A DNA stretch of 64,000 nt from Cylindrodendrum hubeiense (lineage: Eukaryota > Ascomycota > Sordariomycetes > Hypocreales > Nectriaceae), in the NCBI GenBank assembly GCA_014621425.1, contig JAANBB010000105.1:41806-105805 (forward strand). Reading direction: 5' to 3'. A program made the position numbers and the translations under genes. Position 1 is the first letter of the stretch, and every line of letters begins with the position of its first letter. Shown here piece by piece: positions 53,330-64,000 of this stretch. A model generated the notes under the pieces. The model was not told where the DNA came from and made no database searches. It saw only the letters and a list, made by a program, of their open reading frames with translations.

Positions 53330-56300
53330 TTAGGGTTTGGTTGGCGCCATGATTGGGTTTCTCAACTGCAAGAACCCCTCAACAGCAGCGTAAGGTCCAT
53401 CCTGGAACGCAGGCGTCATCAAATCACCCTTCTTCTCAATACCAAAGGCGTTGTAAACAGCCTGAGAATTACCATCCTCTCCCTCCGTCGTTCCCGACGC
53501 GGACTGTGCCTCAGCGTAGGGCTGAAACCAACTCCAGTCTCCACCACCTAGGGAAGGGAGCAATAAGTTGCGCTTCGGGACGTCACGAGCGTTCTTACTG
53601 GTTAGCTTGTCCGTTTCGAGGTATCCAGGGACATCGTTGACGGGCATTGTCAAGGGTCCTGCGTGAAAGAAGGCTGTCATGGTGTCCATAGCTTTTTGCC
53701 AAGTCCAGGGCGGTAAGAGTAACTCCGCCGCTGGTAAGAAAGACGAATATGCGTGGACGGGTGTGAAAGGATCCAGTATAGCGCCGAAGATTGCCATACG
53801 AGCATTACGTTGATCCTCATAGGCAATAGGTTCAATGGCGGGTGAAGCTTCAGAGAATGGAGGCTGCCAGAATGGGTCAAAGATTGGGTACTGGTCAGTG
53901 TCGAGTCCGATCAATGGCTCCGTGGCTTTGCCATCTGGGAGGAAGAACGTTTTGATCTCATCATAGTTTAATTGATCGGACCCAGGAGTTGTTGTGTCAA
54001 AGTAACCAACGAGTCCATCGTAGCCCGCCTCTTCATTTCCGAGCCGTAGTTGAAGTTGATAATACGGGGTCTTGTTATCAGGATCCGATGGCTTCAACAG
54101 TGTCCGCTCAGGATCTACCACCTTGCTTTGGGTACTTTGTATCTCGAGAGACGGTCCACTCAGTTCGACAGACCAGCCAGTATTGACGAGCGCAAGCGGT
54201 TTGCCTACAATGGAGTTGAGGAACTGTGCGTAGGCACCAGGAGCTGGAGGTAGCTTCTGTTGTGCGGTGGTTATCATACCCCAGAACCCGAGGAGGTATT
54301 TCGGATCAACCATTTTGGAGATGAGAGCATCGAGCTCTCGCGTATCAGGAGTGGGCTGTGCATCTGGGTCAGGGCTGAACGGTAACCACTTGGGCGACTG
54401 GAGGGTACCCAGAGGACCGCCGACGCGAACCTCGCGGTAGAATGTACCGTCAGGGAGGAAGAATTGAATACCGTAGTCAGCATAGTTGGTGATGACCCAT
54501 CCCCAAATTGGTGATTCCCATTCTGTGACAGGGCGCCAGGTTGCAGAGCCCTGGGAGCTACCGCTTGGGTCATCGGAAATGCGTCTGACAAACTTGGCAT
54601 TGATTCGCGCCGGCTGATTCATTTGTGGAGGCAACTGAAGGAACTCGCATTGTTCCGAGTTATCCTGGATTACAGTATTGGCGTATTTCTTCCCATCCAG
54701 TGTGACCTCCTGTGGTGCATAGAAATCACTGATGCAGGGATAGATTGGCGGTGGCCCTGCCACACGCGGCTTTTGGTCAATGGCCATGAGAGATTGACCA
54801 AACTTGTCGATTACGTTGAACTTGCGGAACCGGAACTGACCGTGTGTCACAGGTTTGAAGGGACAGTGCTCACTGTCGGTAAAGTTTACCAAAGCAGCAT
54901 ACGGAGTCAAGGCTGAGTTGCCATCGATGAGCTTCAGCTTATCTTCGGTCAATCCAGCTTGATTGAAAGCTGCTGCGTTCATGACATAGCTTGAATCTCC
55001 TTCAGGACCGACGACTTTGTTTTCCGGCTTCAGATGACTGCCCTCTGCTTGGGTGACGAGGCCACTAGCAAAGCCGGATAGTGGTGAAGATAGATATGAT
55101 AGCTCACTAATATTTGCAAGCAAATTGTTGCGATCTTCTTCGGGCAGATACTGTTCGAGGATACTGGGCGGCGTGTTCTGGAACAGCTGCTTGATCTTGG
55201 CACCCAAAGCAAAGCTTGGCTGAGGCAAGATCAGCACCCGTCCAGACAAGACGCGAACATCTTGTTTCTTATCACCTTGCCATCTAGGAAGAGCATCCCA
55301 CAGTGGCGGAGGTGTCTCGCTATCAGATGGCACAGTGATTCCATACCTGACGAGCTTGTCCTCCGAGTGTCGGGCAGTGTGTTCATCTAGTTTCCAGAAC
55401 TCAAACGGCACGTGAGTATATTCTACTTCCCACTCCGCGTAGAGTGGGAACCATGGCTGCCTGTCACCCCACTGATCACGCCAGCGCTGGTCGGTAGTCA
55501 ACTGGTCGTGAAATTGAGGGTAAAATTTCCCTTCGCCTGGTGTGCCGGAGTCGTTACCTGCAGGTCGGAGGGCGTGAAACTCCGTGATTAATGCTTTAGC
55601 AGCTGTTCCCAAGACCGTAGGCAGCTTTGCTACGACCAAATATGAGATTGCATTGAGCGTGCTGGGTAGATCTTGATCGGCTATAATGGTCTGGTACGGC
55701 GCCCGAATGTTGAGGTTGTCGAGATAATCAAGCGCCCAGCCAGACGGGATGCCCCCAACGAGGACGGTAGGATCATTTCCACCGTAAAAAACCGGCTCAC
55801 TCGTTGACTCGACGTTGGCCAAGAGGTTGGCCGAACCATCAGTCGGGTTTAAGAGATTGCCAACCTGCGTTTGAAGCTGTCCGATACGAGTTTGGAGTCC
55901 ACTGATACGGCTTGAGATTCTTCCCGCTTCGGCCTTGAAATTTTCATTTTGGTCATTTCCTTGATTATCGCTCTGACCTAGATCACTGGCATATTTCCAC
56001 CAAAGAGAAAACATGTCCCAGCGGTATTGGAGCATCGCTCTATCGCACGAGTCAAGCAGCGCCTGTGTAAGGTTCAATTGATTGAGCTTCATAATGGCTG
56101 CGGGCTCAGGTTCAGTGGGTTGGTTGGTGCTTGGATCATCAGACTCGGCAAAAAAGTACTTTGAGCCGCCTGGAGAACGAGTGTAAGACCAGTTGTATAC
56201 GGAGTCTTTGGCCTCTCGCTGGCCTTCAACGCCATCATCACGCGCTTGAAGGAGGGATTCGAGGGCTAAGATATCTTCCTCCAACTTGGCGACATCCTCT

Positions 56301-57538
56301 GAATTCTCGCTGGCGTCTCCGCGCGCGTGACAATATGCCAACAGTGCATCCATTGGAGTTGTGCCAACCGCGACTGCTGCCTGTTTCTGATCACGCAGGC
56401 GATCGTTGAACCCATCAGCTGGGACGCTTTTGGGCTTATTCTCATGGTCCCAAGTCACATCGTACATGCAACTATGACAAAGGACGCGGATCTGACTCTG
56501 AAGGTCCATCCAAGGGTCAGGGTTTGCCTCGTCTGTGCCCATCAGCGTCATGAAGAGTGACTGCAGGCTTTCTCCATGGGTAACATTGGCCCCCGATTTC
56601 CAGAGGGGGTCAACAGTGTCTTTCCAATGCCAACCCAAAACGTAGTAGCTTGCTTTGGCGTAATCGAGATACGAGGGTTCCTTGCTATCCCCGTATTCGA
56701 AGTTGTCCAAGATACTGAAGACGTTGGCATTGTGCATCTGGAAGTCGGCGAAGAGCTGGTTTCCACTTCGGAGGAGACTGATGTCTGGAGGATCAACACT
56801 GGGATTCTGGTTCTCAGTCCACTCGGATAGCGGTGTCTTGCGTCCAATGAAGACTTCAGCTTGCTCGTTGATGTTTACATCAGTACCGGCATGACCGAGC
56901 ACGAATGGCGCTACGTCCGTCTGCAAATCCGCTTGAATGGGGATGTCTTCCAGAGACCAGACGTAGTCGCTGTCAACCACCCACGCTTCATATTCTCTGT
57001 CTTTGAAGGCGTCTTTTGCACTCGATGGCTGTATGCTATCAAGTTCAATTTTTCTTATAACAATCCAGCGCGTCGGAGGCTGCAGAAAGTCCGGTGTAGT
57101 ATGAGTAGAGTTGTCATCTGCCCGAGCAGATGTCGCATCTAGTCCACGTCGCAATCTCTCTGCCTTTTTCCTAGACTCCGGCACAGAATCACTTGCCGAG
57201 ACGCCTGATCTGTAGAAGCGGGGAAGCGTCCAGTGGATGTAGACGCCATGACGATGGCGGAGAGGATTGGGATTTGGACGACCGCCTAGGTCAGTCAACC
57301 GCGAGTTGATGGACGCCGGCGCAGTGTTGTGCAGGGCAACGTGATTCTGAACATCGCTCTGAAGCAGAAAGCTGTCGAGTCTGAGAAATGTGTAGTTGGG
57401 TTGAGTGATGGGACAGATACGCGCAGTCGTGTCTTCATCTCTTCCCGTGCCGCATACAGCTGGATTCAGCACGAATACATCTAACTGCATAGGCACAAGA
57501 GCGACATCAAAATCCACGATTCCAGTATCGTCACTCAT
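53330..57538 (-). CDS. Giant protein B, bacterial-like family of unknown function
   Basis: A single exon gives 1402 residues, from the ATG at 57538. There is no signal peptide. N-terminal blocks GVYIHWTLPRFYRSG (about 100), TRWIVIRKIE (about 158), the segment EAWVVDSDYVWSLEDIP (about 183) and a YYVLGWHWKDTVDPLW stretch (about 297) resemble a bacterial family in which GVHLHW-LP, PNRWLVVR, VVESD and YLVxGWYSD are typical. CMYDVTWD later matches the bacterial HGMIYGVxWD. A heptad-like region (ISSRISGLQTRIGQLQTQV, about 550) may be a short coiled coil. The C-terminal 600 residues look beta-rich with no known domain. No catalytic motif was seen. It is divergent from protein C with a 952-bp spacer. 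It is probably part of the same system as proteins A and C. Confidence 0.72.
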   Translation of the reverse strand: MSDDTGIVDFDVALVPMQLDVFVLNPAVCGTGRDEDTTARICPITQPNYTFLRLDSFLLQSDVQNHVALHNTAPASINSRLTDLGGRPNPNPLRHRHGVYIHWTLPRFYRSGVSASDSVPESRKKAERLRRGLDATSARADDNSTHTTPDFLQPPTRWIVIRKIELDSIQPSSAKDAFKDREYEAWVVDSDYVWSLEDIPIQADLQTDVAPFVLGHAGTDVNINEQAEVFIGRKTPLSEWTENQNPSVDPPDISLLRSGNQLFADFQMHNANVFSILDNFEYGDSKEPSYLDYAKASYYVLGWHWKDTVDPLWKSGANVTHGESLQSLFMTLMGTDEANPDPWMDLQSQIRVLCHSCMYDVTWDHENKPKSVPADGFNDRLRDQKQAAVAVGTTPMDALLAYCHARGDASENSEDVAKLEEDILALESLLQARDDGVEGQREAKDSVYNWSYTRSPGGSKYFFAESDDPSTNQPTEPEPAAIMKLNQLNLTQALLDSCDRAMLQYRWDMFSLWWKYASDLGQSDNQGNDQNENFKAEAGRISSRISGLQTRIGQLQTQVGNLLNPTDGSANLLANVESTSEPVFYGGNDPTVLVGGIPSGWALDYLDNLNIRAPYQTIIADQDLPSTLNAISYLVVAKLPTVLGTAAKALITEFHALRPAGNDSGTPGEGKFYPQFHDQLTTDQRWRDQWGDRQPWFPLYAEWEVEYTHVPFEFWKLDEHTARHSEDKLVRYGITVPSDSETPPPLWDALPRWQGDKKQDVRVLSGRVLILPQPSFALGAKIKQLFQNTPPSILEQYLPEEDRNNLLANISELSYLSSPLSGFASGLVTQAEGSHLKPENKVVGPEGDSSYVMNAAAFNQAGLTEDKLKLIDGNSALTPYAALVNFTDSEHCPFKPVTHGQFRFRKFNVIDKFGQSLMAIDQKPRVAGPPPIYPCISDFYAPQEVTLDGKKYANTVIQDNSEQCEFLQLPPQMNQPARINAKFVRRISDDPSGSSQGSATWRPVTEWESPIWGWVITNYADYGIQFFLPDGTFYREVRVGGPLGTLQSPKWLPFSPDPDAQPTPDTRELDALISKMVDPKYLLGFWGMITTAQQKLPPAPGAYAQFLNSIVGKPLALVNTGWSVELSGPSLEIQSTQSKVVDPERTLLKPSDPDNKTPYYQLQLRLGNEEAGYDGLVGYFDTTTPGSDQLNYDEIKTFFLPDGKATEPLIGLDTDQYPIFDPFWQPPFSEASPAIEPIAYEDQRNARMAIFGAILDPFTPVHAYSSFLPAAELLLPPWTWQKAMDTMTAFFHAGPLTMPVNDVPGYLETDKLTSKNARDVPKRNLLLPSLGGGDWSWFQPYAEAQSASGTTEGEDGNSQAVYNAFGIEKKGDLMTPAFQDGPYAAVEGFLQLRNPIMAPTKP

Positions 57539-58490
57539 GTTGGTTGATTTGGTGTTTGCTGTGGTGATAGTAAAGATTGAATATGGACTTGGAGACCGAG
57601 CTTGGGCAAGGTCAACGAAATGAAGCCTTCGGTATATTGAGGATCTTGTCCAACTATGCTAATACGAGGAGAACGATGGACTATGATTCGGCTCAAAGTA
57701 CCTTTCCCGCCTAGCAGACCAAAGAAACCGCTAATCTCACAGGCACTGACATCTTGGACCCATACGTCCATTCAGATCTTGCATTGTTTTCTCACACCAA
57801 CTTCGGCATCTCATCTTTTCTCCCCCTCTTTTCGTTGCAAACCAATACGGCCCGTCTCGCATGACGCTACTGTAAGTTGGCGGATCTGAATCTACCTGCA
57901 GTCTTGTGTGACAGTTGTCATGTGGGGGTCACTCAACAGGCTTGCATGGAATGTTGACGCACCATCAGCGTCATAAAGACTTTGTCTGGGAGGGGAAACG
58001 TGCATGGAGCTGATAAGCACATGTAACACGCATATGGAGTTACAACGGGGCAGCTCGCACTCTACTCACACCCTCCATAACCATTAGAACATTTGATGCA
58101 CATGCATCTAACGGAGAGCTCTGATAATAATACTCCGGTTGAGTTCTTTGCTACACGACGTATCAGGAAGAAGCTGTTCGGGGTCTACCATGGTCCCCAA
58201 CACTGAACCGTGGGAATTTTCTCGGTTTCTCTTCTTGATCATGTGTATCCTACTCATTCGTTCTCTGATTCTTCCAAGCTCAATTATCCGGCTCCCTTCT
58301 TATCAAGTCATCCCCTAGCTGAGCATTTTCACATACTGATAAACTCTGCTCAACTTATTATCGGAACCCTACCAGCTTTCACCCCAGAAGCTTAGCCTAG
58401 GGGTAGAGGAGCCAGTACCGTTTCTTTTTTACATCCTGTCGCCAAGGGCTAGCAACCTTTCTCTAGCAGACTCCCCAGGGCAATCGCAAA
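57539..58490. promoter_or_regulatory. Divergent promoter region, giant proteins B and C
   Basis: This is 952 bp between two divergent starts. A TC-rich stretch lies near 57,780-57,850. No gene was recognised; short frames have no similarity. Confidence 0.45.
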
Positions 58491-61400
58491 ATGACTGTGT
58501 CCTCAAGCCCCCCTCGACGCGATGAACCCACAAACAATTCCTTGATAGCAACCAACTCGACAACTTATAGCATCTATGCGAGCTCTGCAGGTAGCAGTCC
58601 CGGCGAAAATGTCCAAGTTTTGTCACCGGACAGCCTCGTGGATAAGTTCGTGGCAGGATTGAATCCTGACAAAGTCATCATCTTGTCAACCACGCCAGAC
58701 CCAATAGCCAGTTTCGATGCTTCTGATGAAACCGTAAAATGGTTCCAGAATATTGATGCTGACGCCACTGGCTCCCTAACCGTCGATGATTCAGCGGCAA
58801 AGAACATTGAAAGCTTCGAGTTCAAGCTGTCTCAACCTTGGCCACTCGTCTTCAGCTCTGCCAGTGATGTCTTGCTCTTCACGTTCGGTTCCACCGGTCT
58901 TGTAGGCGGCGATGCAACAGGATCCCGAATTGAAGCGCCTGGTATTGACTCAACTGGCAACATGCTGACCTGTGGTCTTGACTTCGTCAAAATGGAAGAC
59001 ATCACAGGAGTCAAAGTCAAGGACGTCTTCAAGAACGCCAACCAAGACGGGATGACTGAATACCTGCTAGATGCAATCCTTAACCTTGAGGTCACGCTCA
59101 AGAAGCCGGACACTGATGCCCCGCCCAAGAGGAACGCTCTGTGGTTCGTTCCATCAGCGGCTAAGCGGCTTGAGACTCGCCTACAGTTCCAGCTGTCACT
59201 GTTTGAGCCCTTGCAAGATCTATTCTCATTTGCCCTGAGAGGTCTGGTGATTGAGAGCGCAGATGTCGTATACAAGAGTACGATGCAGCTGGCATTGACA
59301 GAAAATGGCGAGAAGCCTGTTTTTGACGGTGAAGTAGCATTCAGCATTGAATGCACCATCAACAGCGCTGGCAGTACAGTGTCAATGCTCGCCGGCGTCG
59401 AGTTCACCCCCTCTACCATTAACTTTACCTTCATGTTCCTCTCCCCAGATCCACTTTCAGGAATACTGAAGTGGTTGGCTGATCTTGCAGAGGATGACGC
59501 TGTTGAGGCGGTGGTTGACGAACTTCTAAACAAGGAAGAAAATGGAACCAAGGTTCTGCCCGGGGCAACGTTACGGAGACTGCGTGTTGCGCTTGATACA
59601 AGAAAAGACCCGCAGAATCCCAGAATCGGCTCCTTTTCTTTCGACATCGAGGTATCTGCAAGTTTTGGCCGAGGGGAAAACACCAATACTCCCATCTTCT
59701 TGATCACATATAATTGGGATCGGTCTATTGGTACTTATGGTACTCTGACTGGACAATTGTGGAACGGTAAGTGATAGCCCAGTTGACGCTCTGTCTCTTT
59801 TACTGATTGAAGCCATCTTCCAGATTTCAACACGTCCGATGATCTGGACTTGGAACCGAGTGGAGAGAAGTGGGCTATTTTGAAGCCTGTGGCTACCTCG
59901 CCAGCGTCGTTTATCGACATTGCCACTCTGATCCCCGGCCAGAAGGTGGTCAACATCCCCGACACCCTGCCTTCTGAGATAACCGTTGCATCCCTTCAGT
60001 TATCGCAAGAATCATTTGCCCTTCGGTGTGCGGCTACCGCTAAGCCCCGATCTCCGGGCTCTGCCCCTCAACCTTATCTGGGTGAAGTTGTTCTCTCTGC
60101 CTATTTCAATTGGGGTAGAAGCTCGGCCTTTGCTTTTGACGTCGGAATATCCGTCATGATTGATCCTCCAGAGGAGTCTGAGTTCGATACCCCAGCAGCT
60201 TTTATCGGATCTCTGAGCTATGCTTCACCCAATCAATCTTGGGAACTCAGGGCCTCCATCAATGGGTTGTATGCAGCCGTCCTAGCCGATTTCTTCGACG
60301 AAGATGCAAAAGACCACATTGGGCCGCTGATCAACTCCATTGCCATCAACACTTTGAGTGTTGAGTACGCATATGAGAGACCACAAGGCGGTACTAGTTC
60401 AACAACCGTGGGGAGCACATTCGCTATCTCTGGCGACTTGGTCATTGCAGGGTTGAGATTGAATATTGACTTCACGTACAACTCCGGTGGTTTTGTGTTC
60501 TCAGCAGCGCTCAATCCAGAGAATAAGGAGGATGCCAAGATCGGAGACATCTTAATAGACATCCTTGGTTCTGAGTTTGACATACCAGATTTCGTACACA
60601 ACACCTTACTGGTTGGTGATAACAAGGACGCGTTCCGTATCGATATCCAGAAGAAGACGACAACTTTAAACGCTGTTGACATCGAGTCATTCCAATTCCT
60701 CGCGCAACTCAATATCGGGCATCTTCAAATCCTGTTCTCCCAGCTTCACAGCACCAAATGGGACGCGAAGGATCCTTCAAAGCGACTATTCAAAGCAGCC
60801 ATCAACGGCTTTGGCGCCATGGAGCTTGAGATCCCTCTGATCGGCACATTGACCCAGCCACTTGATGAGCTCTACTTCCTCTTCGTCCAGGATCCCAAAC
60901 CACCAAGAGCCCCAGGACAGCTTACAGGGCTTACCCGGGAGGACGTTGCTCTATTCAACAGCGGCTTGCAAGCCAATCAGCTGCTGGTTGCTGATAAAAT
61001 CAAGCCTGACCAAGCCAAACCATCAGACCTTCTGGTGCCATCTGGATGTCACTTCGCCGTCATCATTCGCAGTACCACGGGTGAGCGCATGTGTCTGCTT
61101 AGTTACAGCTTTATGAAACCTCAGGGTTCTTCCTCTCAAGCGTTGATAGATCCTGCTTCTAGTGTGCGAAAGGGCAGAAGACGCACTGGGGATGAAATGG
61201 ACGATGGAGGCCCTAGTGCTCAAGCGCCATACAAGAAGGTCGCAGGCCCAGTGGCGATTAGCAACGTTGGTCTTAAGTACAAGGATAAAACATTGTCAAT
61301 CGTCTTTGATGCGACCTTCCAGCTTGGCCCGATTGGATTCTCTCTGCTCGGCTTCAGTCTTAACACTCAATTCGAGACACTGGACAAGCTACCAATCATC

Positions 61401-63624
61401 AGTGTCAACATCAACGGCTTGGCAGCATCCTTTGATAAATCTCCATTCACCATTGCTGGAATCATCGTCCACGGCAATGACGGCGCCATGGATTACTATG
61501 CTGGAGGGTTGATAATTGGTTTCCGTCCGTATCAGTTCCAGGCAGCCGGCTTCTACGGTGTCATCACTCTCAAGAACAGCAACGGTAGCTTCCAGAGCGT
61601 GTTCGTCTTTGCAAAACTCAACGGTCCGCTCATGACGCTTGCGTTCGCTGAAATCAGTGGAATATGCGGTGGTTTTGGCTATAATAGCAATGTTCGCCTA
61701 CCATCCATAGATCAGGTGTCCGATTTCCCGTTCATCAACAGCAGTCGACTCAGCGGCAACGACAATGCGCAAGAAGTACTTCTAGAGCTCGTCGATCCCT
61801 CAGCCGGTGGATGGTTCCAGCCACTCGATAGCACCTACTGGGGTTCAATTGGCATGAGGCTCTCTGCGTTCCGTATGCTAAACGTCGACGCAGTGGTTGC
61901 AGTCCAGTTTGGTAACTCGGTCAAGCTGGGTATCTTTGCCGCAGCGGTTTGTGACATTCCGTCGGCCAATTCGCGACTCAAGCTGGCCCATGCTGAACTG
62001 GGCATCGCCGCTGTCCTGGACTTTGACTATGGCTTCCTCAAGATCGAGGCTCAGTTATCGCCCCGCTCGTACATTCTCAGTCCTAATTGCCATCTCACCG
62101 GTGGTTTCGCTCTCTGCTACTGGTTCGATGCGCCTCTTGCCGATAGAGCCAGAATTGGAGACTTTGTTTTTACGCTAGGCGGGTACCACCAAGCCTTCCA
62201 CGTACCCGTTGGTTATCCCAACCCTCCTCGCCTGGGTATCAGCTGGAATTTGGGTGGCGGCTTGTCAATCTCTGGAGAAGCTTACTTTGCAATCACGACC
62301 AAAGCATGCATGGCTGGTGGGCGCCTGCATGCTGCGTTCAAAGCGGGACCGCTGTCTGCTTGGTTCGATGCCTTTGCCAATTTCCTCATCAACTACAGAC
62401 CATTCTACTTTGACATGTCAGCTGGAGTCTCCGTCGGCGTGGGATTCAGCATCGACTTCTGGTTCATCCACATTCGCATCTCTGTCCAGATTGGCGCCGA
62501 GCTTTACCTTTGGGGCCCACCTGTTGCTGGCCGTGTTCACGTCGACTTCTGGATTGTCGCTTTCGATATCAATTTTGGCGATTACATTTCCAAGGACGAA
62601 AAGGTCACCCTGGTGGATTTCTACGAACTTGTACTTCAGGATTCGCCTGCATCTTCCTTCGCGTCGGCGAAAGCCTTGACCACTGGAGAGAGTATGGAGC
62701 GAGAACAGCAATCAATTACAGCGTCAGCATTGACGAGACCCAAGAACGAAGCACACAATTTCCTTGCCGAGTCTGGATTGTTAAACCCCAATGACGAACC
62801 AGAGCGGGGACAGACAGACCCATGGACTGTCCGAGCTGGCACATTTATTTTTGTTGCAGAATGTAAGATGGCCATAACTGCTGTCAGGACAAGCGATAGT
62901 GGTGCTCCAATCCTTCAACACAACGAGGTTTTCAGTAAGCCGATGAAGTTGACGACGTCCATGACTTCGATCCTACAGATTCAGGTCATACATGAGGACC
63001 GAAGCAATCCTGAGGAAGATTGGCAATTTGAGAAATATATACAAATGCTTCCAAGTGCTCTATGGGCAAAGTGTAAGTCTTGCCAGCATGTTTCTCTCCT
63101 CTCTTCTTATACTTGGGAAGATTCAGTTCTGTTCTGCTATCGCCGAACTCGTCCAGACAAGCTAACCCGTCACAGATGACCGACGAACTGATCCACGCCA
63201 GAGCGGAAACAATGTCGGCGATCTGCTCAACACAAATGACGGTAGCCCTCCTCTCATGACAGGCGTACGAGTCACCGCACCCAAGCCAACCATATCTCCC
63301 GATCCATTCCCAGCCTATAAGGTTGCGGATGCAGACCTCCAAGAGCTGACTGCAGAGCGTCCTTTCCCTACTATGGTCACTGCTGAGGATGCGTGGGCTC
63401 CTGTCAAGCCGAATGATGATGTCAAAAAGCGATATGAAGACGTTCATGATGCCTGGGCAAATCCTGTGCTAGAGGACAAGGGCCAACAAGGGTTCGTGGG
63501 CGCCTTGGCACAGAGCTTGGGATGGAGTGGCGTGAGTGGGCTGCAGAGCGTTGCTGGAATTCCAGATAGGCTGAAGAAGGGTTTTATGAACATGTATGTA
63601 GCGTCCCCATTGTTAACTGCCTGA
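58491..63624 (+). CDS. Giant protein C with DUF6603-like region
   Basis: Three exons, 58491-59766, 59824-63072 and 63176-63624, with introns of 57 and 103 bp give 1657 residues. The protein consists mainly of alternating hydrophobic and polar beta-type strands. The region about 950-1350 (for example GLIIGFRPYQFQAAGFYGVI, GSIGMRLSAFRMLNVDAVV, GNSVKLGIFAAAVCDIP, LKIEAQLSPRSYIL, LGISWNLGGGLSISGEAYFA, ARVHVDFW-type end with LYLWGPPVAGRVHVDFW) is what I recall as DUF6603, a domain of unknown function in bacteria and some fungi. Sequence logic of the strands suggests a large beta-barrel or beta-solenoid. No signal peptide, catalytic motif or transmembrane helix was seen. It ends with a helical C-terminus. 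It is the rightmost gene of the giant-protein locus and the last gene in the window. I recognise the domain by memory only. Confidence 0.8.
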
Positions 63625-64000
63625 GTTTGATAGTATGTAAGTTTTGACATAGAGGCTGTTGTCCTCCAATTTGAATATGAATGTTGTTTAATTTAAAAAG
63701 GGATTTAGTTATTACTCTTACTATGAAGTTAGTATAAGAGTTTTTTTCTGTGATTAGTGGGTAAAGTTTTAAGTTAAGGACTTAATTAATATATTAGTCT
63801 GTTTTAATAGAATTAAGATCTAATAATTAGACTATATATTAAGAAAATAAGAAAGATATCTATAAATATCTTTATAAAAATAATAAACTAAGTATACCTA
63901 ATATAATATTTATTAAAGATTAAAGGATATTATTTTTATATATTTAGCTTTTTTTCTTATTTATAAGTATTTATCTTTATATAGTTTTTTAATTAATTTA
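63625..64000. other. Extremely AT-rich right end
   Basis: From about 63,650 the sequence is almost only A and T, with homopolymer runs and no frame. This is typical of RIP-mutated repeats or AT-rich isochores in fungal genomes, and probably marks the border of the giant-protein locus. Confidence 0.6.

Noticed and set aside
58832..59707. Long minus-strand open frame of 291 residues opposite giant protein C
   Set aside because: It is antisense to a gene with a better reading pattern and intron evidence, has a serine/arginine-biased composition and no family similarity.
47098..63624. Insecticidal toxin complex (Tc-like) or polymorphic toxin genes
   Set aside because: No RHS/YD repeats, TcB or TcC-like features, or toxin tail domains were seen in the three giant proteins.
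1..64000. tRNA, rRNA or other structured RNA genes
   Set aside because: I looked for T-loop-like GTTCRANNC words with matching acceptor arms and rRNA segments and found none convincing; a covariance search would be needed to be sure.

Overview
The window is a piece of a filamentous ascomycete genome (Pezizomycotina, most like a Sordariomycete). The evidence is genes cut by 45-100 bp introns with GT...AG ends and CTAAC/CTAAT branch sites, fungus-restricted families (LaeA-like methyltransferases, HET domains, rhodopsin-like integral membrane proteins, a SUR7-like tetraspan protein, a fungal_trans transcription factor), and AT-rich gene-poor blocks that look like mutated repeats. I rebuilt the splice structures by eye. 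Every multi-exon model below closes in frame, but none has transcript support.

Left part (1-13.4 kb): a nine-exon LaeA-like methyltransferase with a 13-nt micro-exon, an unknown protein starting MGASSSK, a type II haloacid dehalogenase, an unknown two-exon gene, a 3.5 kb gene-poor AT-rich stretch, and a rhodopsin-like membrane protein.

13.6-27.6 kb looks like one catabolic cluster: an Old Yellow Enzyme, a LamB/YcsF (PxpA) protein divergent from it, an MFS transporter, a 1238-residue fusion of biotin carboxylase, PxpC-like, PxpB-like and biotinyl domains, and a C2H2/fungal_trans regulator. Together these suggest an ATP- and biotin-dependent ring-opening system for a cyclic amide or similar N-compound.

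28-41 kb is an accessory zone: a broken TauD-like dioxygenase, a SUR7-like tetraspan protein with a terminal zinc ribbon, two decayed HET genes and a WD40 remnant (relics of non-self recognition), a GPI-type surface protein, a NADAR protein and a small cysteine-rich secreted protein.

42.8-46 kb holds two unknown small genes and a four-exon protein with a CAE...PCxxC deaminase-type zinc signature, head to head with one of the unknowns.

47-63.6 kb is the most striking part: three giant proteins (1244, 1402 and 1657 residues; two without introns, the third DUF6603-like) around a fucose-lectin-like gene. They resemble co-occurring bacterial families of unknown function, so this may be a horizontally acquired multi-protein system. 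The right end (63.63-64 kb) is extremely AT-rich.
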